This document shows, piece by piece, positions 51,732 to 59,413 of a stretch of DNA of 64,000 bases. The first letter of the stretch is position 1, and each line of letters starts with the position of its first letter. The notes below the pieces were generated by a model. It was not told the origin of the DNA and ran no database searches. It saw only the letters and a list, made by a program, of their open reading frames with translations. Source of the DNA: a virus; IMG/VR virus record IMGVR_UViG_3300025101_000025, positions 1-64,000 of that record; one strand, 5' to 3'. The position numbers were made by a program, and so were the translations under genes.

Positions 51732-53204
51732 GTGACAGCAAACGTTGTTATATCTAAAGCAAATGAAGTATTCTTGACAGTAAATGCTGAACCACACATT
51801 CAGTATGAACTTCGAGATCATTTCACATTTCAGGTTGAGGGTGCAAAGTTTATGCCCCAATATCGTAATCGTAACTGGAATGGTGAAATACATTTATTTG
51901 ATCTACGGTCAAAAAGAATTTACATTGGACTGTTAGATCGTATCATAGCATTTTGTAAGAAGCACGATTATAGTTATAGATTTGAAGATAATGAATATTA
52001 CGGATCTCCTTTTGAGTTAAATGAAAGGATTTCATATGAAGGTGTAAAAGATTATATACGTTCTATTTCAAGAATTTCCCCTCGTAATTATCAGATAGAT
52101 GGAGTATATGATGCCTTACGGCACAATAGAAAATTATTGATATCACCGACTGCTTCAGGTAAATCTTTGATGATTTACGCTCTTGTAAGATATTATGTAG
52201 ATAAATCTCAAAAAATCCTGCTAGTTGTTCCAACGACATCCCTTGTAGAACAGATGTATAAGGACTTTCAAGATTATGGTTGGGATTCTGATTCATACTG
52301 CCATCGAATATATTCTGGAAAAGAAAAGACCAATGAATATCCAGTTACGATTACAACATGGCAATCTGTATATAAACTTGAAAGATCTTTCTTTGAAGAT
52401 TATAGTGTAATCATTGGAGATGAAGCTCACCTGTTTAAGAGTAAGTCATTAATATCTATAATGACAAAACTACATCATGCAAAATATCGTTTTGGATTTA
52501 CTGGAACTTTGGATGGAACACAAACACATAAGTGGGTATTAGAGGGATTATTTGGCCCATCATATAAAGTAACTAAAACAGATGAATTGATGAAGCAGGG
52601 TCATCTATCTCAATTGGATATACAATGTTTAGTTCTCAAACACTCTCCACAAAAATTTGAAACATATGAAGATGAACTGCAATATTTAATCACACATTCA
52701 CAAAGAAATCGTTTCATTACTAACTTAGCACTTGATCTAAAAGGTAATACTCTTATCTTATACAGTCGAGTAGAAACTCATGGTGCAGTTTTATATGAAC
52801 TAATAAATACTAACAAGAGTGGTAATCGAAAAGTTTTCTTTGTTCATGGTGGTGTGGATGCTGAAGAAAGAGAACAGATTCGTGAAATCACTGAGAGAGA
52901 AGTGAATGCTATTATTGTTGCATCCTATGGAACATTTTCAACAGGTATCAATATTAAAAACTTGCATAATATTGTTTTTGCCTCTCCGTCAAAGTCTCGA
53001 ATTAGAAACCTCCAAAGCATTGGCAGAATACTCAGAAAAGGAACTAACAAAACCAAAGCTATTCTATACGATATCTCTGATGACTGCTCTAATAAATCTA
53101 GAAAAAACTACACATTAAATCATCTAATAGAAAGAATAAAAATTTATAACGAAGAAAACTTTAACTATGAAATAATTACAATTCAATTAAAAGGAGACAA
53201 ATGA
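51732..53204 (+). CDS. uvsW: ATP-dependent helicase UvsW
   Basis: 490 residues, T4 UvsW having about 500. The N-terminal domain has FTFQVEGAKFMPQYRNRNWNG, typical of UvsW substrate binding. Superfamily 2 motifs follow: SPTASGKS at 138-145 (I), VPTTSLVEQM (Ia), GDEAHLF with Asp230-Glu-Ala-His (II), FGFTGTLDG (III), YGTFSTGINIK (V), and QSIGRILRKG (VI). UvsW remodels R-loops and branched DNA and shifts replication from origin to recombination mode. It starts with GTG; no in-frame ATG lies nearby upstream. Its stop overlaps the next gene. Confidence 0.96.
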   Translation: MTANVVISKANEVFLTVNAEPHIQYELRDHFTFQVEGAKFMPQYRNRNWNGEIHLFDLRSKRIYIGLLDRIIAFCKKHDYSYRFEDNEYYGSPFELNERISYEGVKDYIRSISRISPRNYQIDGVYDALRHNRKLLISPTASGKSLMIYALVRYYVDKSQKILLVVPTTSLVEQMYKDFQDYGWDSDSYCHRIYSGKEKTNEYPVTITTWQSVYKLERSFFEDYSVIIGDEAHLFKSKSLISIMTKLHHAKYRFGFTGTLDGTQTHKWVLEGLFGPSYKVTKTDELMKQGHLSQLDIQCLVLKHSPQKFETYEDELQYLITHSQRNRFITNLALDLKGNTLILYSRVETHGAVLYELINTNKSGNRKVFFVHGGVDAEEREQIREITEREVNAIIVASYGTFSTGINIKNLHNIVFASPSKSRIRNLQSIGRILRKGTNKTKAILYDISDDCSNKSRKNYTLNHLIERIKIYNEENFNYEIITIQLKGDK

Positions 53205-53596
53205 TAGAAGACGATTTTTATGCTACAATAAAATTTAAGAATGGTGAAGAAATATTTGCCAAGGTAGCAGCCTCTGAAGAAGAGGATAGAACTTTACTTA
53301 TTGTATCTAATCCTATCGTTATTAATGAAGTTAAAGCAAAGAATGGAATTTCTGGATATCGAATTGAACCATGGTTAAAAACAACTAAAGAAGATATATT
53401 CATGATTAATTTAACAGATATCCTAACCTTATCAGAATCATATGATGTTGAAGTAATTTCAATGTATCAAAAATGGGTAAAGGATACGACAAGAGTAAAA
53501 AACAAAGAACCAAAACTAAGTCGTGAAATGGGATATATTGCTAGTGTAAGTGATGCAAAAGATATATTAGAAAAACTATTCAAACTTAAAGGCTAA
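53201..53596 (+). CDS. Conserved cyanophage protein, unknown (131 aa)
   Basis: 131 residues, coupled to uvsW by ATGA. The N-terminal 65 residues (ATIKFKNGEEIFAKVAASEE, then LLIVSNPIVINEV) alternate like a small SH3- or Sm-like barrel. The C-terminal half is helical (VEVISMYQKWVKDTTRV). A ribosome site, AAAAGGAGA, lies just upstream. Unknown function; the Sm-like reading is only a fold guess. Confidence 0.75.
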   Translation: MIEDDFYATIKFKNGEEIFAKVAASEEEDRTLLIVSNPIVINEVKAKNGISGYRIEPWLKTTKEDIFMINLTDILTLSESYDVEVISMYQKWVKDTTRVKNKEPKLSREMGYIASVSDAKDILEKLFKLKG

Positions 53597-53655
53597 TTAC
53601 CCTTGAACCTCTACAAAGGTTATTCTACACATATTTTAATACCTTGTCAAGTAGC

Positions 53656-53684
53656 TTGCTATTTTGATACAAAAATGTTATAAT
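53656..53684 (+). promoter_or_regulatory. Host-type promoter before gp55
   Basis: TTGCTA (53656-53661), 17-nt spacer, TATAAT (53679-53684), 25 nt before the gp55 ATG. It should be read by host sigma-70 polymerase, fitting the need to make the late sigma factor before late transcription. Confidence 0.75.
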
Positions 53685-53709
53685 TTCTACATAATAATGA
53701 TTAATAGTT

Positions 53710-54204
53710 ATGGCAATAATTAAACCTATGCCGAAAAGAAAACGATCTGAACATTATGTGAATAACAAAGAGTTTCTTGCTGCTTTGATTCGATACCGTG
53801 AAGATGTAGAGATAGCAGAAATTAGAGGTAATCCAAAACCAGTTATTCCAAGATATATTGGTGATTGTTTTTTAAAGATTGCTAATCATCTATCATTTAA
53901 ACCAAACTTTGTAAATTATATGTTCAAGGAGGACATGATCTCTGATGGAATCGAAAATTGCGTTCAATACATACATAATTTTAATCCTGAGAAATCCAAA
54001 AATCCTTTTGCTTACTTTACGCAGATTATTCATTTTGCGTTTCTCAGGAGAATACAAAGAGAAAAAAGACAATTAGATATTAAAAATAAAATACTAGAAA
54101 GATCCGGTTATGATGAAGTCTTTCATGGTGATAAGGTTGACGGAATGGCTACTTCCGACTATAATCAAATTAAGGATGCAGTGCACTCTAAACTACGTTA
54201 TTAA
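53710..54204 (+). CDS. 55: Late transcription sigma factor gp55
   Basis: 164 residues, T4 gp55 having 185. VNNKEFLAALIRYREDVEIA, then IPRYIGDCFLKIANHLSFKPNF and the region-2-like DGIENCVQYIHNFNPEKSKN FAYFTQIIHFAFLRRIQREKR (split as CVQYIHNFNPEKSKN and FAYFTQIIHFAFLRRI) are the conserved gp55 core that binds the polymerase beta-prime coiled coil and the late box. It should recognise the TATAAATA-type boxes listed here. TAATG couples it to gp47. Confidence 0.95.
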   Translation: MAIIKPMPKRKRSEHYVNNKEFLAALIRYREDVEIAEIRGNPKPVIPRYIGDCFLKIANHLSFKPNFVNYMFKEDMISDGIENCVQYIHNFNPEKSKNPFAYFTQIIHFAFLRRIQREKRQLDIKNKILERSGYDEVFHGDKVDGMATSDYNQIKDAVHSKLRY

Positions 54205-55244
54205 TGAAAATTGCGATTATAACAGATCAACACTTCGGGTGTCGTAAGAACTCGCAAATTTTTCATGATTATTTTTTGAAATTTTATAATGATATATTTT
54301 TTCCTAAACTAGAAGAAGAAGGTATCACTACCATAATTGATATGGGAGATACTTTCGATAGTCGAAAGGGGATTGATTTTTCTGCTTTAACTTGGGCAAA
54401 GAAAAATTACTTTGATAGACTTAAGCAGATGGGTATAACAGTTCATACTATTGTTGGAAATCATACTGCATATTATAAAAATACAAATGAAGTAAATGCT
54501 ATTGATTTATTATTGAAAGAATATGACAATGTAAGAGTATATTCTGAAACAACTAATATATGCATAGATGGATTAAATATTCTTCTTGTTCCTTGGATCA
54601 ATTCAGAAAATAAAGAGAAAAGTTTAGCATTAATTAAAGACTCACAATCTCCTGTTTGTATGGGACATCTGGAGTTAAAGGGTTATAAAGTAAATGAATA
54701 TGTTGTAATGGATCATGGGTTAGATGATAAACCTTTTGAAAAATTTGAAAGAGTTTTCTCTGGACATTTTCATACAAGATCAAATAATGGTAAAGTTTAT
54801 TACTTTGGTAATCCTTATGAAATGTATTGGAATGATTATGATGATACAAGAGGATTTCATTTCTTTGATACAAACACCTTAGAGCATACTGCAGTTAATA
54901 ATCCATATCGTTTCTTCTATAAAATTTATTATGAGGATACACCTCATCAAACTTTTGATACAAGAGAATACGAAAATAAAATTGTAAAATTAATTGTTCG
55001 TAAAAAATCTGATCCTAAAAAGTTTGAAAAGTTTATTGATAAATTATATGCTTCAAATATTCATGAACTTAAAGTTATTGAAAATTTTCAATTGCATGAG
55101 AATGAAGAGTTTGAGGCTTTTGAATCAGAAGACACTCTCTCTATTTTAAATAGGTATGTTGAAGAATCTGATGTTGATCTCAAAAAATCTACAATACAAG
55201 ATTTGATTAAAGAAGTTTATCAAGAGGCATGTGAATTAGTTTAA
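54204..55244 (+). CDS. 47: Recombination nuclease subunit gp47 (Mre11-type)
   Basis: 346 residues, T4 gp47 having 339. Calcineurin-like phosphoesterase motifs are complete: IITDQHFG with Asp8 and His10, DMGDTFDSRKG, GNHTAYYKN, GHLELKGY, and FSGHFHTRS. These bind the two metals of the nuclease site. The C-terminal part from about 240 (KIVKLIVRKKSDPKKFEKFI) is the partner-binding region. With gp46 it resects DNA ends for recombination-dependent replication. TAATG overlaps on both sides. Confidence 0.96.
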   Translation: MKIAIITDQHFGCRKNSQIFHDYFLKFYNDIFFPKLEEEGITTIIDMGDTFDSRKGIDFSALTWAKKNYFDRLKQMGITVHTIVGNHTAYYKNTNEVNAIDLLLKEYDNVRVYSETTNICIDGLNILLVPWINSENKEKSLALIKDSQSPVCMGHLELKGYKVNEYVVMDHGLDDKPFEKFERVFSGHFHTRSNNGKVYYFGNPYEMYWNDYDDTRGFHFFDTNTLEHTAVNNPYRFFYKIYYEDTPHQTFDTREYENKIVKLIVRKKSDPKKFEKFIDKLYASNIHELKVIENFQLHENEEFEAFESEDTLSILNRYVEESDVDLKKSTIQDLIKEVYQEACELV

Positions 55245-55516
55245 TGTTTGTTCTAACAATCGTAGGAAGAGAAGATGAAGGAGCATACTCTGTTCAAAAT
55301 GAAGAAGGTGATAGTATCTTGTATCTTTTTGAAGAACAAGACGATGCTGTTAGATATGCTATGATGTTAGAGGATATGGATTATCCTGAAATGCATGTGA
55401 TGGAAGTCGATCCAGCTGCTATGTTAAACTTATGTCAAAATTATGATTATGAATACACGGTTATTACTCCAAATGATATTGTTATCCCACCTGATATAGA
55501 GCATGATTTTATTTGA
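55244..55516 (+). CDS. DUF3110-like protein between gp47 and gp46 (90 aa)
   Basis: 90 residues. The pattern VLTIVGREDEGAYSVQ, then ILYLFEEQDDAVRYAMMLE with MDYPEMHVMEVD and VIPPDI near the end, follows the DUF3110 family of cyanobacteria and plastids as I remember it (EGIHTL, VLLFEDEDDAERFA..LE, DFP.P.V..ID). DUF3110 has no established function. TAATG couples it to gp47, and gp46 starts inside its last codons, so it is translated together with the two nuclease subunits. Confidence 0.8.
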   Translation: MFVLTIVGREDEGAYSVQNEEGDSILYLFEEQDDAVRYAMMLEDMDYPEMHVMEVDPAAMLNLCQNYDYEYTVITPNDIVIPPDIEHDFI

Positions 55517-57215
55517 AAAAGTTCGTTGGAAAAATTTCCTTTCAACGGGTGATCAATATTCTGAGATAGATTTTCAAGGTTCATCTACAACTTTGATAGT
55601 GGGATCTAATGGAAGTGGAAAGAGCACAGTTTTGGATGCTTTAACTTTTGGTTTGTTTTCAAAACCATTTCGTAAGATAAACAAAAGTCAATTAATTAAT
55701 ACTGTTAATGAGAAAGATTTAAGAGTTGAAGTTGAATTTGTAATAGGAACAATAACATGGAAAGTAATTCGTGGTATCAAACCAAATATATTTGAGATAT
55801 GGAGAAATGATAAACTACTTGATCAGTTTGCATCTGTAAATGATCAGCAAAAATGGTTAGAACAAAATGTAGTAAAGATGAATTATAAATCGTTTACACA
55901 GATTGTAATTCTAGGATCAAGTAACTTTGTCCCATTCATGCAATTAAGTGCAACGAATCGTAGAGAAGTAATTGAAGATTTACTTGACATAAAAATATTC
56001 ACATCGATGAATAATATTATCAAGGATAAGATTAGGCAAGTTAAAGAGAAAACAAAAACTTTAGATCTTAAAAAAGAATCTTTAATTGATAAAGTTTCTA
56101 TGCAAGAAAGATTTATGAATGAAATAGAGACTCGTGGTAAAGAGGATATTGAAAAGAAGAAAAAAAAGATGGATAGTTTAGGTGATGATATTTGTGTTTG
56201 TATTATGCAGAATGAGGAGGCAGAGGATAGTATCTATGGATTGCAGCAAAAACAAGAAAAATTAACAGCAGCATCAGACACTTTAGCTAAACTTAATAAT
56301 TTAAAAGGTCAGATATCTAATAAAGTATCAATGATATCTAAAGAGGATAAATTTTTTAAAGACAATACGGTTTGTCCTACATGCACTCAGGAAATCGATG
56401 AAGATTTCAGAATAAATAAAATCAATGACGCTCAAAATAAAGCAAAGAAGTTGCAATCAGGTTATAAAGAACTTGAAGATACAATTAAAAAAGAACAAGA
56501 AAGAGAGCGTCAATTTACAAAAATATCAAAGGAGATTACTAAACTCACGCATGGCATTTCTCAAAACAACTCTCTCATCTCTAACTGTCAAAAACAACAA
56601 CGAGATCTTAAAGATGAAGTTCAAACACTTACCAATCAAATTGAAAACAGAAATACTGAGCATGAAAAGTTAGAAACATTTAAACAAAATCTCCAAGATA
56701 CATATGAAGAATTAGGGTCTCAGAAAGAGAAAATAAAATATTTTAATTATACCTATGAGTTATTGAAAGATGGTGGAGTTAAAGCAAAAATTATAAAGAA
56801 GTATTTACCATTAATAAATCAACAGATAAATCGTTATCTACAGATGATGGACTTCTATATTAATTTTACTCTTGATGAAGAGTTTAATGAAACTGTTCAA
56901 TCACCAATTCATGAAGATTTTTCATATGCTTCGTTTAGTGAGGGAGAAAAACAAAGAATAGATTTAGCTTTGTTATTTACTTGGAGAGAAGTTGCTAAGT
57001 TTAAAAATTCAATATCTACTAATTTAATGGTATTGGATGAGGTGTTTGATAGTTCACTTGATGGTCAAGGAACAGAGGAATTTTTAAAGATAATTAAATA
57101 TGTTATTGAAGATGCTAACATATTTGTTATTTCTCACAAAACAGGTCTAGATGATAGATTTGAAAATGTGGTAAGATTTGAAAAAATTAAAGGATTCAGT
57201 AGGATGGTATCATGA
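55503..57215 (+). CDS. 46: Recombination nuclease subunit gp46 (Rad50-type ATPase)
   Basis: 570 residues, T4 gp46 having 560. Walker A GSNGSGKST at 34-42, long central coiled coils, a zinc-hook CPTC at about 291-294, ABC signature FSEGEKQR at 478-485 and Walker B LMVLDEVFD with Asp512-Glu513, then ISHK for the H-loop. It works with gp47 as an SbcCD/Rad50-Mre11-type end-processing complex. Overlaps the DUF3110-like gene by 14 nt and the following dehydrogenase by ATGA. Confidence 0.96.
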   Translation: MILFEKVRWKNFLSTGDQYSEIDFQGSSTTLIVGSNGSGKSTVLDALTFGLFSKPFRKINKSQLINTVNEKDLRVEVEFVIGTITWKVIRGIKPNIFEIWRNDKLLDQFASVNDQQKWLEQNVVKMNYKSFTQIVILGSSNFVPFMQLSATNRREVIEDLLDIKIFTSMNNIIKDKIRQVKEKTKTLDLKKESLIDKVSMQERFMNEIETRGKEDIEKKKKKMDSLGDDICVCIMQNEEAEDSIYGLQQKQEKLTAASDTLAKLNNLKGQISNKVSMISKEDKFFKDNTVCPTCTQEIDEDFRINKINDAQNKAKKLQSGYKELEDTIKKEQERERQFTKISKEITKLTHGISQNNSLISNCQKQQRDLKDEVQTLTNQIENRNTEHEKLETFKQNLQDTYEELGSQKEKIKYFNYTYELLKDGGVKAKIIKKYLPLINQQINRYLQMMDFYINFTLDEEFNETVQSPIHEDFSYASFSEGEKQRIDLALLFTWREVAKFKNSISTNLMVLDEVFDSSLDGQGTEEFLKIIKYVIEDANIFVISHKTGLDDRFENVVRFEKIKGFSRMVS

Positions 57216-58000
57216 TTGGAATTGTTGGTAATGGTTTTGTTGGCAACGCTGTCTATCAAAATTTTAGAGACAAAACACAATGCAAGGTCTATGACACAGA
57301 CAAAAATAGATCTTTAAATACTTTAGGAGAGGTAATAAATGAGAATTTTATTTTCGTTTGTTTACCAACCCCAATGAGATATGGGGGTGAGTGTGATTTA
57401 TCAATCTTAAATAAATTTTTTGAGGATTTGCCAGATCATATTACTGGAACATTTGTTATCAAATCAACTGTTCCAATAGGAACAACTAAAAAGTTTTTTG
57501 AGAGACATAATGTAATTCATAATCCAGAATTTTTAACTGCTAGAAATGCAATAAAAGACTTTGCAAATTCTGAGAGAAATATTGTTGGTGGTGATATGGA
57601 ATTATGTGTTGATTTTGTTCGTATGTTTGAAGAATATTTTCCTCACATTCCAAGTATCATTACAACTTCTGATGAGAGTGAAGCAATTAAGTATTTTTCA
57701 AATACATTTCTTGCATACAAAGTAGCATACTTCAATAAAATATATGATTTATGTCAAAAGGTTGGTATGGATTATGATGTAGTGGTTGAAGGTGTGACTG
57801 CAGATAGTCGCATTGGTAAATCACATACTAAAGTTCCCGGAATTGATAATGATCGTGGATTTGGTGGAACTTGTTTTCCTAAAGATTTGAACTCATTGAT
57901 TGTTCAGATGGAATCTCATGGTGTAAATGCTGATATGTTCAAAGAAATATGGAAGTATAATCAAGAGATTAGAAATGTAATTGATTGGCCAGTAACATGA
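57212..58000 (+). CDS. Nucleotide-sugar dehydrogenase, C-terminally short (UDP-glucose/GDP-mannose type)
   Basis: 262 residues; family members usually exceed 400. NAD-binding GIVGNGFVGNAV at 3-14, VCLPTPMRYGGECDLS, VIKSTVPIGTTKKF, HNPEFLTARNAIKDF and the catalytic loop GFGGTCFPKDLNSL with Cys221 are all present. The C-terminal nucleotide-sugar binding domain is missing; the gene stops at WPVT and the next gene starts at the stop codon. The two-step oxidation of UDP-sugars to uronates is the family reaction; whether the short form is active, perhaps as a domain-swapped dimer, is open. The enzyme probably acts with the next two genes. Confidence 0.9.
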   Translation: MIGIVGNGFVGNAVYQNFRDKTQCKVYDTDKNRSLNTLGEVINENFIFVCLPTPMRYGGECDLSILNKFFEDLPDHITGTFVIKSTVPIGTTKKFFERHNVIHNPEFLTARNAIKDFANSERNIVGGDMELCVDFVRMFEEYFPHIPSIITTSDESEAIKYFSNTFLAYKVAYFNKIYDLCQKVGMDYDVVVEGVTADSRIGKSHTKVPGIDNDRGFGGTCFPKDLNSLIVQMESHGVNADMFKEIWKYNQEIRNVIDWPVT

Positions 58001-58722
58001 AAGTATTAGTAACAGGACATCGTGGATTTATCGGTAGATATGTATTTGCTGATTGGAGAAAGGAATTGGGTTATGAGGTGCATGGTATTGATTTTCCTGA
58101 TGATATAAAAAATTTTAAAGGTGGTGATTATGGATTAGTCATACATCTTGCTGCGTATGCTGATTTACGAGAAAGTGTAGAACAACCAGAAAAGTATTAT
58201 GAAAATAATGTTGTAAAATCAAAACCACTGTTTGATTGGTGTCGAGAAACAAATACAAGATTATTATATGCATCAACTGGTGCTGCAAATGAAAACTATT
58301 GGGATAATCCTTATGCTTTGAGTAAGTGGGTAAATGAGCAAATGGCTCCACCTAATTCTGTTGGTATGAGATTTTCGACAGTGTATGGGCCTGATGTCAG
58401 ACCAAATATGATGTATGGTTTGCTACGAGATAAAAAGGCAACCTATGTGACTAATCACAAAAGAGATTGGATTCATGTTAAGGATGTGTGTAGTGCAATA
58501 AGATATCTTGCTCCTAGTTCAATAACAGGCCCAGTTCAAATAGGGTATGGAGAATCTGTTCCAGTTAAAAAACTTGCAGAAAAATTTGGACAAGGTGATT
58601 TACCTGTTAAAGATTACACTCCCGGTGAAGTGGATGATAATGTTGCTGATATATCTGTGATGGCAAGTATTGGATGGATGCCAACAATTAGTGTATTGGA
58701 GTCAGTAGATGCCGACCTATAA
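57997..58722 (+). CDS. NAD-dependent sugar epimerase/dehydratase (extended SDR)
   Basis: About 241 residues from the ATG overlapping the previous stop (ATGA); a TTG start 12 nt earlier is less likely. Rossmann motif VTGHRGFIG with Gly7, Gly10 and Gly13, VIHLAAYADLRES, and the catalytic pair in NPYALSKW (Tyr106, Lys110), then MRFSTVYGPDVRPN. It is somewhat shorter than the usual 300 or more residues. Likely epimerises or dehydrates an NDP-sugar. Its coupling with the dehydrogenase and a sulfotransferase suggests synthesis of an acidic modified sugar. Confidence 0.88.
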   Translation: MKVLVTGHRGFIGRYVFADWRKELGYEVHGIDFPDDIKNFKGGDYGLVIHLAAYADLRESVEQPEKYYENNVVKSKPLFDWCRETNTRLLYASTGAANENYWDNPYALSKWVNEQMAPPNSVGMRFSTVYGPDVRPNMMYGLLRDKKATYVTNHKRDWIHVKDVCSAIRYLAPSSITGPVQIGYGESVPVKKLAEKFGQGDLPVKDYTPGEVDDNVADISVMASIGWMPTISVLESVDADL

Positions 58723-59341
58723 ACAACTAAGACCTGAATTTCCTAGTCCTGCAAAAAGATTATTTCATATCCACATACCTAGAACCGCAGGTAGATTTTT
58801 GATGAATAATATTTTATCAAATGGATTTGATCTTGAAGGAACAATTTTACCAACAGAAAATGGAATGGAACCACAACATTTTCATGCAGAATTATATGAG
58901 AGATATTATGATATTGCAAATATTCCACATATTGCAATTGTTCGTAATCCTATAGATCGATTTATATCATGTTCAATATTTTTAAAAAAAATGTATGGTG
59001 ACATACAAGATGCAATGGAAGATCCAATGATGTTTTCGTCTTTAATTGAAAACTATCCATTTGAAGGTATTAATTGGTTTAGACCACAGATGGATTTTAT
59101 TACTGATGAAACTAATCTTTGGAAATTTGAAGATGGATTTGGTAGTGACTTTGATGAGTGGATGACAGATTTGATTGGTGCACCATATGTTACTAAAGAT
59201 GTGCCATACCAAAAACTGGTAATAAATGAGGATGACAAATTAATAAAGACTGATAGAATTATAGATAATATCAAGTCGTTATATAGAAAGGACATTGAGC
59301 AACTCTATCCCGAATTGGCAACACCACAAGAAACCACTTAA
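58709..59341 (+). CDS. Sulfotransferase-family protein
   Basis: 210 residues. HIHIPRTAGRFLMNN at 20-34 matches the 5'-phosphosulfate loop (HIPKTAGT-type) of the Sulfotransfer_2 family, and IAIVRNPIDRFISCSIF at about 75-91 matches the 3'-phosphate motif. PEFPSPAKRLF precedes. It would move sulfate from PAPS to a carbohydrate hydroxyl. The gene overlaps the epimerase by 14 nt, and a hairpin terminator follows. Sulfation of an O-antigen- or capsule-like sugar or of a virion glycan is inferred from neighbours. Confidence 0.82.
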   Translation: MPTYKQLRPEFPSPAKRLFHIHIPRTAGRFLMNNILSNGFDLEGTILPTENGMEPQHFHAELYERYYDIANIPHIAIVRNPIDRFISCSIFLKKMYGDIQDAMEDPMMFSSLIENYPFEGINWFRPQMDFITDETNLWKFEDGFGSDFDEWMTDLIGAPYVTKDVPYQKLVINEDDKLIKTDRIIDNIKSLYRKDIEQLYPELATPQETT

Positions 59342-59358
59342 CAAAGTGTCTACTTAAG

Positions 59359-59384
59359 ACCTCTGGCAAGCGTCAGGGGTTTTA
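59359..59384 (+). terminator. Hairpin terminator after the sugar cassette
   Basis: ACCTCTG (59359-59365) pairs with CAGGGGT (59374-59380), one G-T pair, followed by TTTTA. It ends just before the VWA gene and helps to place that gene's start downstream. Confidence 0.65.
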
Positions 59385-59388
59385 TAAT
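59383..59388 (+). promoter_or_regulatory. Possible -10 TATAAT before the VWA gene
   Basis: TATAAT directly after the hairpin, 25 nt before the ATG at 59414. No good -35 is visible at 16-18 nt. Confidence 0.4.
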
Positions 59389-59413
59389 GGCCATATACAC
59401 ACACAGGAAACAG

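Noticed and set aside
57985-57996. TTG start for the epimerase
   Set aside because: The ATG at 57997 overlaps the previous stop as ATGA, the standard coupling here, and gives the Rossmann motif at the usual distance from the N-terminus.
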